The notes: generated from the letters alone by a model not told the origin. Counted from the stretch's first letter, positions 1-11,518 are shown. The stretch is 64,000 nucleotides of DNA from Dactylorhiza incarnata (GCA_033032865.1 JAWHQI010000615.1:186001-250000); one strand, 5' to 3'. Numbers and translations: made by a program.

Positions 1-2733
1 TACCGATCGCAGCAGGAGCGGCCGAAATGTCTCGTTCATCACGGCCTGGAAGGTTGAGGGGGCATTGGAGAGCCCAAAGGGCATCACCAAGAACTCGTAG
101 TGCCCATCATGCGTGCGAAACGCCATCTTGTGGATGTCTTCAGTCTTCATCTGTATCTGGTGATAGCCGGACCGCAGGTCCAGCTTGGTGAATAAGCTCG
201 CCCCGTGGAGCTCGTCCAACAGCTCCTCGATCATAGGAATCAGGAACTTGTCCTTGATCGTCGAGTCATTCAGGTTGCGGTAGTCCACGCAGAAACGCCA
301 CGACCCATCTTTCTTCTTCACCAAGATAATAGGGGAGGAGAAGGCACTGGTACTAGGCCGTATGATGCCAATCGCCAGCATCTCCCTCACGCTCCTCTCA
401 ATCTCCGCCTTCTGAATGTAAGGGTAACGGTAGGGCCTGACGTTTGGGGGTGCAACCCCCTCTTTCAACTGAATGCCATGATCCCTGAACCTGGGCGGGG
501 GAAGGCCCAGGGGTTCCTGAAACACATCATCGTACTGGCACAGAAGTGCCTGAATCTCCTCTGGGATGATTGGAGGATCTTGGACCAACGTCTCCACTCC
601 CACCACCATGGCCATAGGAGAGCCCTGTTCCTCCAACCGCTGCAAGCTCCGCAAAGAAATCTCCTTCAAGGGAGAAGATCGGATACCCTGTAGGCAGTAG
701 TCTTTCCCCTACTGGGTGAACTCCATAGTCAGTCGCCCCCAGTCGGTGGTCACACGCTGTAACTGTCGCAACCACTGGGCCCCCAACACCATGTCAGATC
801 CTCTGATCGGAAGTAAGTACATATCTATGTGGCCCCACATAACCCTGCACACGGATTTCCACCCCTTTCAGAATGCCTTCACACTTCAACTTGCTCTCAT
901 CCGCTACCATGACCTGGAATGATGCCTCCCTGTCGATCGCCTGTCCCACCTTCAGAGCCACTGCTAGGTTGATAAAGTTGTGGGTGCTCCCGCTATCAAC
1001 AAGTATGGTCACCCGCTCCTGGACCACCCGTCACGTGAAACGGAGTATCACCGGGGCCGTACACCCCTCCATAGCCTGCAAGGAGACCCCAAACTCGGAC
1101 AGATCGAGCCCCTCTGTGTCGAGATCCTCCAGAGGGATCTCCTCCTCGTCCTCCTCCCTCAGCATAAACACCTGGACCTTCTGGCAAGTGTGACCACGGG
1201 TGTATTTCTCGTCACAATTAAAACACAACCCCTTCTCCCTCCGGGCCTGCATCTCTGGCCATGTCAGCTTATTCATTGTGGGCCGCATGGTGGGAGGTGG
1301 ATCCCTCCGTCCCGCTGTCTGAGCCGCGGGTGGCTTGGTCGCCGACCTACTCCGCTGCCTGTTGAAGCGCTCCTCCTGTATCCGAGCGATGATAATGGCG
1401 TGGCTCAGACTGCGTGGTAAGTACGCATGGACCTCGTCACGCAGGTGGTCCTTCAACCCTGAGATGAAACAGCTCATCATAGTTTGCTCTCCCCAAGAGA
1501 CGCGGTTCGCCAACCTTTCAAACTCCGTCCGATACTTCGTGACTGTTTCGCTTTGACGAAGTTTTTGAAGACTGACCTCCACGTCCTCGTACTCCAAGGG
1601 CCCGAATCTAGCCGAGAAAGCTTCTATGAACTCGGCCCAAGGGGCATTGGTGCGTCCCCGCAAAAACCATTTCGTCCACTGGTACGCGTCCTCCTCCAGA
1701 TGGAAGGCCGCCAACTGTACCCACTGAGCCTCGGGAATCTCCTGATATCTGAAGAACAGCTCGGCCTTTTGGATCCACTCGAGCGCGTCGCCTCCTCGGA
1801 ACTTCGGAAAGTTCATTCGGGTCAGCTTGGGTTGCATGTACGGACGCTGAAATGCCCCGCCCAAGCCGCCTCCCTCTGGGCCCATCGGTCCTGGTTGCTC
1901 GTGGTCCCCTTGATGTCCTCCATGATTCCACCCCTGAGGCCTCACTGACCCCATATTTGCAATTCCATACCCCAAGTTAGGAGCGATCGCTGGTTGAGGA
2001 GGAAAAACTCCCGCGGCGTTCCTGATTGGAGGAGGAAAAACTCCCGCTGCGCCCCCGAGCGGAACAACATTTGCCCCGGTTGGGCGAAACAGACCAAATC
2101 CTTGGTGTTGCGGCCTCCACGACTGCCCTGGTTGCTGCCCGGGCCCAAACGGGACAGCTGCCCCTTGCCTGGTGCCTCCCCCATGCCGCAGCAGCCCTCC
2201 CGGTCCTTGTGGGGGCTGTTCGAACCCCCAGGAAGCAGCCGCTCCTCCGCCGAACCCCAGGAAATATACCCGGCCTCCGCCGGCCTGCTGGAGCCCGTCC
2301 GGAGTGGCTCCGACCCTTCCCGGCACCCTGAGTGGTCGCCGACTAGCCCCCACGCCTCCGGAGGTTCGCCCGGCATGACGCTCGCCCGGAAAGGAGGTCC
2401 GGTCCCCCTTGCTGCCTCTGAAGCCTCTCCCGCGCCCGATCCCGCTCCGGAACCCCGCGTCGGGACTCCGGTGCTGTTCCCCGCTCCGTTGCTCCCTCCT
2501 TTAGGGGTGTTTGATGTCTCGGCGTCGGAACCATCGCTGCTTACCACCCTTCCTTTCAGATTCTGCAAGAGGAGGGATTTCAACTCCTTCATCCTCATCT
2601 CGATGCGCTCTTCGAGATTTTGTTGTGAGTTCTTCACACTTTCCTCGAAAGCCGCTACCGAATCCGTCAAGGCGGCATAGTTCTCCTCGATGGCGGCCAA
2701 GCGCGCCGTTTCCGCCTCCGTACGTGTCACCAT
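1..2733 (-). pseudogene. Ty3/gypsy gag-pol, truncated by window edge and frame-broken
   Basis: Reads leftward from an ATG at 2733 and leaves the window inside reverse transcriptase. In order it shows an N-terminal helical segment, a long Gly/Pro/Gln-rich linker, the retrotransposon gag domain (about 1500-1830), a CCHC-type knuckle near 1210-1230, an aspartic protease with the DSGSTHNF motif near 990, and RT up to the fingers and palm start. It is closely similar to the complete element at 11519-17332. Breaks relative to that copy: a frameshift in the Gly-rich linker near 2450, a TGA just before the protease (about 1031), and a TAG about 715 where the other copy has CAG. The untranslated leader, primer site and LTR found beside the start codon of the other copy are absent here, so its 5' end was lost at about 2740. 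Confidence 0.9.
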
Positions 2734-2854
2734 CAAGATAAGGCCTCCATCAACTAGAGCGGTTAAAGTATGTCATAAGTGTGAAAATATTAGACTCCCC
2801 CCCTGTAAAAGATGACTACCTCAGTATCAGTTCAACTATAAAAAGCAGAAAGTA

Positions 2855-3640
2855 TTGTCCAGGGAGTGTTTATGAGACAAAGAAAGGTAGCTCCTTAAAG
2901 ACTTCTAGGTTGATATGCTTCTAGGTGAAAGGAAGTGCAAGAATGAGCTGAATCACACATCAAAATTAGATAGAAAATTTACTTGGCTTAAGTAACAATT
3001 TGGACCCTCAAATACCAGAGATGTCTTTTGGAGCAGCTGATGGAGTTATGCTTAAAACTTTACATTTAAACGTGCTCTAATGAGAGTAGTTCTTGGATGG
3101 ATGACCTCATGAGAAGTTCTCATAGGTTACCTATAAAATGTGATAAAACCATGTGGTTAAGCTAAATATAGGCTGAAATTAACCAAATTGATAATAAATA
3201 TTATGCGTTGAATCATTACAAATGGTATCAAAGTTGGTCCTCATTCAGTATGATGTGTGGTCAGAGGATGAATCAAGCATAAGTTAGTGGCCTATAACAT
3301 CCCAGATTTGATGAGGGCGGTGAGTGCAAAAGAATGATAGCTTCTTGAGTGCTTCTAGATGATAAAGCTTCTAGGTAAAATAAGTTGCAAAAATAAGCGG
3401 AATCATATATCAGAATTGGAGAGAAAGTTGCTAGTCTTAAGTAATAATTTAGACCCTAAAAAATCGATGCACTTTTATGAACCATGTGGTGGAGTTGTGT
3501 TGAAAACTTTGTAGTTAACTGTGTTTTGGTGGCAGTAGTCCTAGGATGGGTAGCCTCATGAGAAGTACTTGTATGCCGCATATGAAAAAGGATAAAATTG
3601 TACGATTTAGCTTTAGAATGGCTCAGATGAACCAAAATTG
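2855..3640 (+). mobile_element. Degraded Cassandra-type TRIM (two LTRs)
   Basis: Two direct copies of about 340-370 bases (about 2855-3220 and 3293-3640) match the Cassandra element at 19280-20223. Each holds a decayed 5S rRNA 3' half, for example the segment around 3540-3575 resembling the 5S 'ctaggatgggt..cct' box. The first copy ends in ttaca at 3220 and is followed by tggtatcaaag, a one-base variant of the iMet primer site. About 72 bases separate the copies. The second copy lacks its last ~35 bases where it meets the opposed cluster at 3641. Cassandra elements encode no protein and depend on other retroelements. Confidence 0.75.
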
Positions 3641-5165
3641 TGACGACTCATCCCCCATAATATCAGAAGTATTATCCACTTTTGTTTAACCCAACTCATA
3701 CTGAGCTGAACCACATAATTTTATATTTTTTCGCAGGTGGCCTACGAGCACTTCCTAAGAGATCACACATCCCTTGACTACTCTCACCGGGGCATGCTTA
3801 ACTGTGGAGTTTCCAACACATGTTATCACATACTCCGAAAAAACACCTGTGTGCTTAGATTTATACTTAAGTCCAATAACTTTTTCCTTTAATTCTAATG
3901 TAAGATTGTTTCATTTTTGCACCTCATTTCACTTAGAATCATATCATGGCCAACCGTGAGCTGCTTTGTCTGGGCTTCACCGCCCCTAAAGATACTCCCG
4001 GCGTTCATCAAACTGACCTTATTAGATTTAGAATGTTATAGGCCCGCCATCTTGTGCATGGTTCATCCCCAAACTACGCATGATATTATACAAAGACTGG
4101 CTCAGATAACATTGGTAACGACTTGACCCACTCAATATCAAATGTATTGTTCGTATTGGTCATTCAAGCCACAGTGAATTGAACAACACAATTTTTTCTT
4201 TTTCACAGCACTTCCCAAGTAGTCACTCATCTCATACTCCCACCAGAGCACACTTAACTATGGAGTTTCCATCATAATTCCACCAGTTGCTCTAAAAATG
4301 CATCTTTGATATTAAGAGACAACTATTACTTAAACCCAACAACTTATGCTCTAATTTCGATGTGAGATTCAATTCAATTATTCATCATCTTTAACCTAGA
4401 AGCATGTTTCCGCGGCAAACGCGACGGTATAAGGGGGCCACTATTTCAGTGGTACTCTGTGAGCAGCCACTTTGTGCAATTATTGTCAAAGGTTAGGTCT
4501 TTCTCCTCTGAGAGAAGCCACTTTGTGCATAGTGCCAAAGGTTAGGTCTGTTTCCAATCTTCCCCCGCCCATACCCCCAATGATTGGGGACTATTTGGGT
4601 TCTGTTGTTGTTGTTGTTGTTGTTTAACCTAGAAGCATGTCATGCTAGAATCGTGTCAGTGTCTGCTTTTTTCCTAGGCTTCACCGCTCCTAGAGACACT
4701 TCTCATCCTCATCTTATCGGATTCAAGATGTTACAGGACCATCATTTTCTGCATGGTTCATCCTTGAACGACACATCATACAATATGAGGTTTGACTTTA
4801 ATTCCACTTGTACTGACTCATCCCCCATAATATCAAAAATATTTATCACGTTGATTTAACTCAGTCCATAATAAGTTGAACCGTACAATTTTGTCCTTTG
4901 ACACAAGTAGCCTACGAGCATTTCCTAGGAGGTCACTCATCTCAGGACTACTACCACTAGAACATGCTTAACTGCAGAGTTTCCAACACAACTGCACCAC
5001 ATGCTCCGAAAATGTGGTTTTGATATTTGAGGGTTTAAATTATTACTTAAGTTCATCAAATTTTCCTGCAATTCCAATGTGAAACTCGGTTCATTCTTGC
5101 ACCTCCTTTAACCTAGAAGTTTACCATACTAGAAGCCTGTCAGGAGCTATATTGGTTGAGCTTCA
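3641..5165 (-). mobile_element. Degraded Cassandra-type TRIM with three LTRs
   Basis: On the minus strand three Cassandra LTR copies (about 4809-5165, 4113-4735 and 3641-4040) alternate with two short internal segments (about 4736-4808 and 4041-4112). Each LTR contains a decayed 5S rRNA-like stretch, seen on the plus strand as motifs such as 'gagcatttcctaggaggtcactcatctc'-like text near 4915-4945. The internal segments begin with a decayed primer site (rc of ctcagataaca near 4101-4111). The middle LTR is expanded by the SINE at 4407-4622. An LTR-internal-LTR-internal-LTR array is what unequal recombination between two copies produces. Confidence 0.7.
4407..4622 (+). mobile_element. tRNA-derived SINE, Au-like
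   Basis: A 216-base insertion interrupts a Cassandra LTR and is flanked by a perfect 17-base target duplication, tttaacctagaagcatg, at 4390-4406 and 4623-4639. The body ends with an 'aatgattggggac' block followed by a (ttg)n tail, as in plant Au-type SINEs. It has no coding capacity. SINEs of this kind are copied by LINE machinery from a pol III transcript. The family name is inferred from the 3' end only. Confidence 0.75.
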
Positions 5166-5495
5166 TATTGGGAAAAGCATCTTGATTTGATTTATCCGAT
5201 TAATTAAGTGATTTATGATATGCCTTTAACTTGTATAGAAAGACGGTATCTATTTTTATTTCACAGGTAACATGCAAAAGATCAACAAAATAGTATAACA
5301 AGAGTTGAAAGATCTTTACTTATGTCGAGAAGAAATTGACATACATCGAGAAGTAAATGATGTACGATGATGATCTTAACTTATGTCGATATCTCCAAAG
5401 TTTAAGTATGCAAGCAAAAATCAGCTCACAGAGCATGAAGCATCGACATACGTCGAGAAATAATCGACATATAAGTAAACTATAGTTTTTAACAT
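5166..5495. other. No gene seen
   Basis: AT-rich sequence with several scattered 'acatacgtcgag/gacatatgtcgag'-type short repeats at about 5320-5480. No coding region or element end was recognised. Confidence 0.5.
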
Positions 5496-6900
5496 TTGGT
5501 CCAACCTGTAGGTTCCCTCCGACCGCGATCTCCATCGCTCGAGGCTTTTCTAGCGCTCCCACATTGTCGACCACTTCGCTCCCGTCATCGTCCTCAACAT
5601 CGTGCCCGCACATACAACGCCATCGACATATGTTCGTCTCGTCCACGCAGTGCCAACGACGCCCGCAAGTCTCGCCAACACAGCGCCAGCGCAATCGAGA
5701 CTGCATCGTCTTCGACTTCGCACCTTCACATCATGCATGGGCTCCTCCCGCATATTCGTGCTCGCATGCACACACATCACCTGTCCTCTATTAACGAGGC
5801 CATGGACCTCGTTCGCTTAGTGGAAGCAGACTTCAATGTCCCCTTCGTCGACACTGACAAGCCTCAGGGAAGATCGACAACCTGTCAGGTTGCTTACCCT
5901 CCTACACCCTTCAGTCTGCCACCCCAGGTGCATATTGCGGCTCCCCCACGTCTCGTCCCACCACCTCGGATGCCCCGGCCGCCGCACGACCCCTGGATGA
6001 CACACCAAGAGTATCACAATCTTTGTACCATGGGCCTTTATTTTCATTGTAAACAGTCCTACTCTTCGACTCATGACTGTCCTTTGATGGAGCTTCGCAT
6101 CGCCATTGGCAAGGAAGAACCAGAGATCACCCTAGGGGATTTTAAAGCCCAGGAGGGCGATGACTCCCCGCCGTCACGGAACCCACGAGAGCGGCTACAT
6201 CGTTTCGACCTTCTGTGTTCGGCGATTAGCAACCCCTCTGGCTCCCACAGTATGACGTTCTCTGGGTCCATGTATGGCACTCCCCGAACTATGTTGGTTG
6301 ATAGTGGGGCCAGCCACAACTTCATCTCCCCGCGCTTGGAGACACTGTTCAACATTTGCCCATCTCCTTCTTCTCTCATAGTTTGCTTGGGCGACGGCCG
6401 TCGCACTACCAGTAGAGACCATTTTTCGGACCTACACACGACTGTGGGCCCATGCCCTCTCTGCACGGAATTCTATTCCTTCGAGCTCGATGGCCTTGAC
6501 GTCATTATCGGCATCGCATAGCATCGTACCCAGAGCGATGTGTATGTCAACTGGGTTCGCATGACGATGTACTTTCCTCAAGAAGGAGTCCCTTTCGTCC
6601 CTGTCGGGGCGATGTCTTTTCCCCGCCCGGCGGTGGCACCCACTCCTCCGCCAGCGATTGTGAACTATGTTGTACACCGACGGGACGACATCGCGTCAAA
6701 CTACCTGAACACCCCTCCACCATCCCAGCTACAGTGCATTCCGGAAGTTACTTCGTCCTTGAGGACAAGACGAATTTTTGAGCAGGTTGCATTGTTACGA
6801 AGACGGAAGAGAGTCGAGAATGAGGATACAACGCATACGTCGTCGTCGGGACCAAGGCGACGCAGATACGGATCGCAATTCAATGACGGACATCTCTTGA
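5496..6900 (+). pseudogene. Ty3/gypsy deletion derivative: gag end, protease and pol C-terminus
   Basis: A frame open from 5496 to 6521 encodes a Pro-rich gag C-terminus, a knuckle-like C..C....Y....HxC segment (about 6030-6080) and a retropepsin with LVDSGASHNFIS at about 6294-6330. After the stop at 6519-6521 the same homology continues briefly (to about 6600). The text then jumps to a segment near 6755-6800 that resembles the extreme C-terminus of gypsy pol after the chromodomain (FVLEDKTNF-like). RT, RNase H and integrase are therefore missing. No LTRs or target duplication were found. It cannot make a functional polyprotein. Confidence 0.6.
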
Positions 6901-6965
6901 ACCGCAATCCTCATATTCCCTTTTCGTATTCAAAGATCTATAAAATGGAGCAAGATAAGGTATAG

Positions 6966-7560
6966 TCTAGCATTTTATGAATCTTATTCTGGGTTGTTGT
7001 TATGCATTGATATTTCCATTAAAATCTGTTTTAAGTCTTCATAGATTAAAAGCCAAGAACAGGGATAATTTCCATGGAGAAATCCGAGCTCCGCGGACAT
7101 CAAATTTGATTTCCGTGGAGATCAAATTGATCTCCACAGAGATCAAATTTTATCTCTGTGGCGATCAATTTGATCTTCAGAGACTAAATTCCAGCAAGAA
7201 GAAAAAAAAAAGACTCTCTCTCTAACTTCTCTCTTGACTTTAGCCCCGTTTTCGTCTCCGTTTCTGACGATTGTTGTTTTCACATCGTAGCGGTATCCGA
7301 GTACATCGTTGTGTGATTTTTGTCTCAGATCTTCGCTCCCACAAGGTCATAGAAGGCGTCAAAGTTTGCCACAAGTTGAAGGTGTTGTTTTCTCATGTTG
7401 ATTTTGGCTTGCCTTATTTTGGATCATTTTCTCTGGAGTTTTCATCCATGGAGGCCAACTCAAATGCTGCATGATTTAAATGAAAACAAAATGCAGTCCG
7501 TTGAAAATATTGAGGACGCGAGAGAAATGAGTGGTTATTTTTATAATTTGTAGTTAGTTA
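6966..7560. other. No gene; short palindromic repeats
   Basis: No coding region recognised. Between about 7070 and 7190 the words gatcaaatt and gatctcc occur repeatedly in both orientations (for example gatcaaattgatctcc), which would allow hairpins. A related set appears at 8415-8465. This might be LTR sequence of the neighbouring gypsy remnant, but no pair was found. Confidence 0.4.
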
Positions 7561-7665
7561 TTTTGTAACGAATGACTAAATTTACAACATGTTTACAAAT
7601 TATCTTCATAATTAGTTTGTGTTATGTTATGCTTTATTCCAAAAAAAACTTTTGAAAACGAAAAT
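7561..7665. repeat. Left direct repeat flanking the LINE fragment
   Basis: Roughly 105 bases that recur at 8283-8391 with about 90% identity by eye, including the identical block catgtttacaaattatcttc. The LINE homology starts where this copy ends, so it reads as an unusually long target-site duplication. Confidence 0.65.
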
Positions 7666-8260
7666 AAATATCTTAAATCGATAGTTCAAAAAGATGGAGG
7701 TGTTGATAAAGATGTGATACATAGAATCCAAGCAGTTTGGTTGAAGTGGAGAGGCGCGTCAGGGATCTTATGTGATCGTAAAGTACCATTAAAACGTAAA
7801 GGCAAGTTTTACCGTACTGCAATTAGACCAACGATGCTCTATGGTTCTGAGTGTTGGGCAGTGAATTGTGTACATGAGCAAAAAATGGGAGTTGCGGAGA
7901 TGAGAATGCTTAGGTGACACCAATTGCAGACAAGATAAAATTAGGAATGAATGTATCATGGATAAGACAGGAGTGACACCAATTGCAGACAAGATGCGAG
8001 AAGCTCGACTAAGATGGTTTGGACACGTACAAAGGAGACCATTAGAGGCACATGTTAGGCGGTGTGAGAGTTTAGTCACTAGACATGTTAAACGGGGGAG
8101 GGGTAGACCAATAAAGACTTGGAATGAGACTATAAGGAAAGACATGATGTACTTAGGCATTAGTGAGAATATGACTAAAGATAGGGCACAATGGCGACAA
8201 AGGATCCATATAGCCGACCCAACTATAGTGGGATAAAGGCTTGAGTGTTGTTGTTTTTGT
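7666..8260 (+). pseudogene. LINE (non-LTR retrotransposon), 3' end of RT ORF
   Basis: The translation from about 7666 matches the C-terminal end of plant LINE reverse transcriptase ORFs. Recognisable blocks are [52 protein letters not shown] and VKRGRGRP, ending with a stop at 8234-8236. The RT catalytic core is absent, so the copy is strongly 5'-truncated. The frame is interrupted at about 7914, where a 24-base block (gacaccaattgcagacaaga) also found at 7972 has replaced the expected sequence. The 3' end is a gttgttgttttt tail. The fragment lies exactly between two ~105-base direct repeats. Confidence 0.8.
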
Positions 8261-8282
8261 AGTTTACATGTTATGTTTGTTG

Positions 8283-8391
8283 TTTTGTAACGAAGGAATA
8301 CTAAATTTACTACATGTTTACAAATTATCTTCATAACTAGTTTGTGTTATGTTATGCTTTATTCCAAAAAAAGGTTTGAAAATCAAAAATA
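8283..8391. repeat. Right direct repeat flanking the LINE fragment
   Basis: Second copy of the repeat at 7561-7665; differences are a few substitutions and short indels in the A-tract near 8365. Confidence 0.65.
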
Positions 8392-8754
8392 ATGTTCGAT
8401 TTCAGTAGGAATTGGTATTGATCTCCATGAAGATTGACCTTGATCTCCATAGAGATTTAATTCGTATGCTTCGCCTTTTTATTTTTATGTCTGCCACATG
8501 TCGCAATCCTATATCACCCGGACGGATATCTCAGTCCAGGACATGGACCCAAAAATTCCCCCTACCGATGAGTCGGCGAAATGGGGAGAAGAGGTCGACG
8601 GCGACCTAGTGACTGGAGACTGGCGAAGAACGGTCGATGGCGTTGAAGGCGGCCCGTCGGCGTTTTCTGGCGGCACGCGATTGGAAGTCCTCGTCGAAGG
8701 CTATCCCGGTCGTCGTTTCTGACTTTGGTGCGTCATTGGAGAACTGCTAGGGCT
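8392..8754. other. No gene recognised
   Basis: Contains the gatctcc-type short repeats at 8415-8465, then GC-richer sequence (8500-8720) that is open in places but matches nothing I recognise. Confidence 0.4.
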
Positions 8755-8762
8755 CTTACACT

Positions 8763-9250
8763 CAAGGTTTTAAATGTCGGATGTCGGAGACATATCGGAT
8801 TGGATTTTTAGATGTCGGATGTCGGATGTCGGAGACATGTCGGAGACATTTCAATATGTCGGATTTCTAAAAAATATTTATATTGTAACTTGTAACATAA
8901 TATCTTAGCTTTATTAGTAGTTGTATACTTGTATATATTTCCTAAATACTCAAATCTATCTTCAAATATTATTATCTTTCTAATCATTCAAATGCTTGGC
9001 CGGTTCGATGGGGTATATAAAAACCCTAAACAGCGATGGACAGCGCTAAACAGCGGTTCACTTTAATTTAATTCAATTTAGGCGACATTTCAAAATGTCG
9101 CGCTATAATGATTATTGCGTGTCGGCCGAAATGTCGGGTTTTATACAAAAAGTCGGCCGACATTTTCGAAAATGCCATAACCTATATATTTTGATTATGC
9201 AAGTCGTTTTCTTATCAAACAGGACATATCGGCCGACATTTAAAACCTTG
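8763..9250. mobile_element. hAT-type MITE, 488 bp
   Basis: Perfect 18-base terminal inverted repeats (caaggttttaaatgtcgg at 8763, its complement ending at 9250) are flanked by an exact 8-base target duplication, cttacact, at 8755-8762 and 9251-9258. An 8-base duplication and a CAAGG end fit the hAT superfamily. There is no transposase gene. Many copies of atgtcgg/ccgacat lie near both ends (about 8776-8865 and 9078-9165) and could be transposase binding sites. Confidence 0.9.
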
Positions 9251-9258
9251 CTTACACT

Positions 9259-9624
9259 TCTACAGAGGGAGAGATTAGGGCAAAAGAAGAAAAGGATCGT
9301 GGACTGCTTCCGGTATTACAGAGGGAACGAGATTTTCGTTCCTCTGTGTACCCAGCGGGCTTCTTCTTCACCGTAGGCCTATTTAATAGAGGTAAATTCT
9401 GCTTTGCCTTTTGAATATCCTTCCAAAAATGTGTTCCCAAATATTTCCTTCCAAAAATGTTGGCTCCAAAGATTTAATTTTCTTATTTCTTTTCCGGCCA
9501 TGTTTTATTAACTTTCTAATAGTGTATTTCCAAATATCATTTGCGTGAATTGATTTTTTGGGTATACTTTTGAAGTCGATTTTTCTCTAATTAAATTTAT
9601 GCGGCCTTAAATAAATTAAGCTTA
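9259..9624. other. No gene recognised
   Basis: AT-rich sequence beyond the MITE; only short, unsupported open frames. Confidence 0.4.
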
Positions 9625-10620
9625 GGTCTGAAACTGGTGCGGTTTGGTGCGGTTTGAGCCCAAACCGCAACCGCGCCAAAGGGGGTTGATTTTGGACAGA
9701 ACAAAACCGCATCGCACCAAAACCGTGCGGTGCGGTTTGACATTGGAGCGGTTTGGAGTCGATTTTTGCGATGCGGTTTCAGTTTTTGCACAGTTACCAA
9801 AACTTATCAAAGAGTACATGGACTATTCATAGAAATATTATGCTCAGTTGATTACCTTGCAACCTCTCCTCATACTTAAGTATGCAAGAGAACAAAATAC
9901 AATAAATTATATTCTATCTTTATTCATTTCTTTATATCATGAAAATCCTACGGGTGAATAAGTTGTCGGGTCATGAAAGATGGAATATAAAAGAAATTAT
10001 TATATCTGCACTTTGACTGTTTGCGTCAACAATTTCAAAAAGAATTTATTTCATCAACCAAAGAGAATTTATCTCATCAACCAAACAAGAAAGATAAAAT
10101 TATTTTGTTCACTCAAAGCATAAAGAAAGGGTACTGGAATATAAAAGGAAGCTCTGTGTAGAAATATTATGCACGCCGGAGTCGCCGCTCAGGACGTGAA
10201 GAGGCACTCGCGTCGTCGTCGACCGTTGGGCTAGGGCAAACAGCGTGCACCTTGAGAAACTAGAGAGTAGAGACGCAACGGCCAGGAATACTGAATACTA
10301 GATTAGGGGTTTGTTTCAGTATTTCAATTTTCACGGTTCAAAATCACGTTCACGATTCACGGGTTCAATATAGTAAATAATCAATAAAAATAGTTAATAT
10401 ACTTATAATCAATATAGTAAATGAAAGCTAAAAAAGTAAAATAAAAACTAAGTAAAATACAGAAATGAAAATTTTCAATATATTTGTAAGATATAGAAAC
10501 AATATTTAAATTATATTATACTTATAATCATTGCGGTGCGGTTTATTCGGTTTTGTCAAGGCAAAAACTGAACCGCACCGCAAACCATGTGGTTTTCAAA
10601 CCGAACCTTTTATTTATGGT
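9625..10620. mobile_element. Possible non-autonomous DNA element with ggtgcggttt ends
   Basis: The left edge (9635-9790) carries repeated ggtgcggttt and its complement. The right edge (10530-10610) carries the inverted form (aaccgcaccgcaaacc). The middle is AT-rich and non-coding. Such arrays are typical ends of some plant hAT-like non-autonomous elements, but I could not define exact ends or a target duplication. Confidence 0.35.
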
Positions 10621-10723
10621 CTCATCGAGTGGTCAAACCGATGAGCCGAAGAATTTCAAATGCAAGCTGATGCGCGGGAAAAGAAATACATGGCATAAAT
10701 AAATAATAAAAGATATATGTTGC

Positions 10724-11518
10724 ATGATGATGTTGTGCGTCTTCAGGGTGATTATTCTCGATCGCAGCATGCCACTTTTAGAGATCGTGTCGACCCCTCG
10801 ACGCGATCCTGCTATTCTAGAGACGATCACTATGAGGATTATCGTCGTCCATATCCCTGCACGTGAGCGGATCGTGTTGATCCCTCAACACGACTTGATT
10901 ACCTTATGGATGATTATTACGAGGATCGTCATTTTGAGAGAGATCTCGAGTGTTAGTTTCGTGTTGTTGCCACATCTTTTGACGACACATGGAGTTTCGT
11001 GTTGTTGCCCTCATCTTTTGACGGCTCATGGAGTTTCGAGTTCTTTAGTTATTAGCTCGTGGACATGGAATATTACCTTGATCATTTTTGAGTTATTCGG
11101 GGAGCGGAGCGTAAAATTTGTGAAACTTAGACTTCTAGATCATGTGAGGGCATATTGGCTTAGCATTGAGAGGACCAGTGAGCAAGATCATCTTCACCGC
11201 ATCACTAGTTGGGTGGAGATGAAGTGTAGGTTGTGTCAGAGGTATTTGCATGCATCCTATCGGAGTTGCCTACTCGAGCAATTATTCTCCCTTCAGCAAG
11301 GATCCATGTCCGTCGTTGAGTATAGGGATCATTTTGCTGAGTTAATAGTGAGGAGTGACATCGAGAGGAGCCAGCTATGACTGCTTCCCGATTTTGGTCT
11401 GGACTCCGATCTACAATACGTACTAAGTTGACCTATCACTACTCTGAGACCCGGCTCTGAGACCCTCGAGCAGACATTCCAGCTCGCCCTTCATTATGAG
11501 TAGTGCTTAAGATCCACT
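10724..11518 (+). pseudogene. Degraded Ty3/gypsy gag, left part
   Basis: The segment 11090-11380 reads as a retrotransposon gag domain: a W..M....L..RY core, then LFSLQQGSMSVVEYRDHF, followed by a TFQLALHYE block near 11480. Upstream, 10750-10950 in another frame encodes an Arg/Asp/Tyr-rich stretch typical of gag N-termini, so at least one frameshift near 11090 separates them. The gypsy element at 11519 inserted here. Its other flank is at 17338. No LTRs for this older element were found. Confidence 0.6.
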
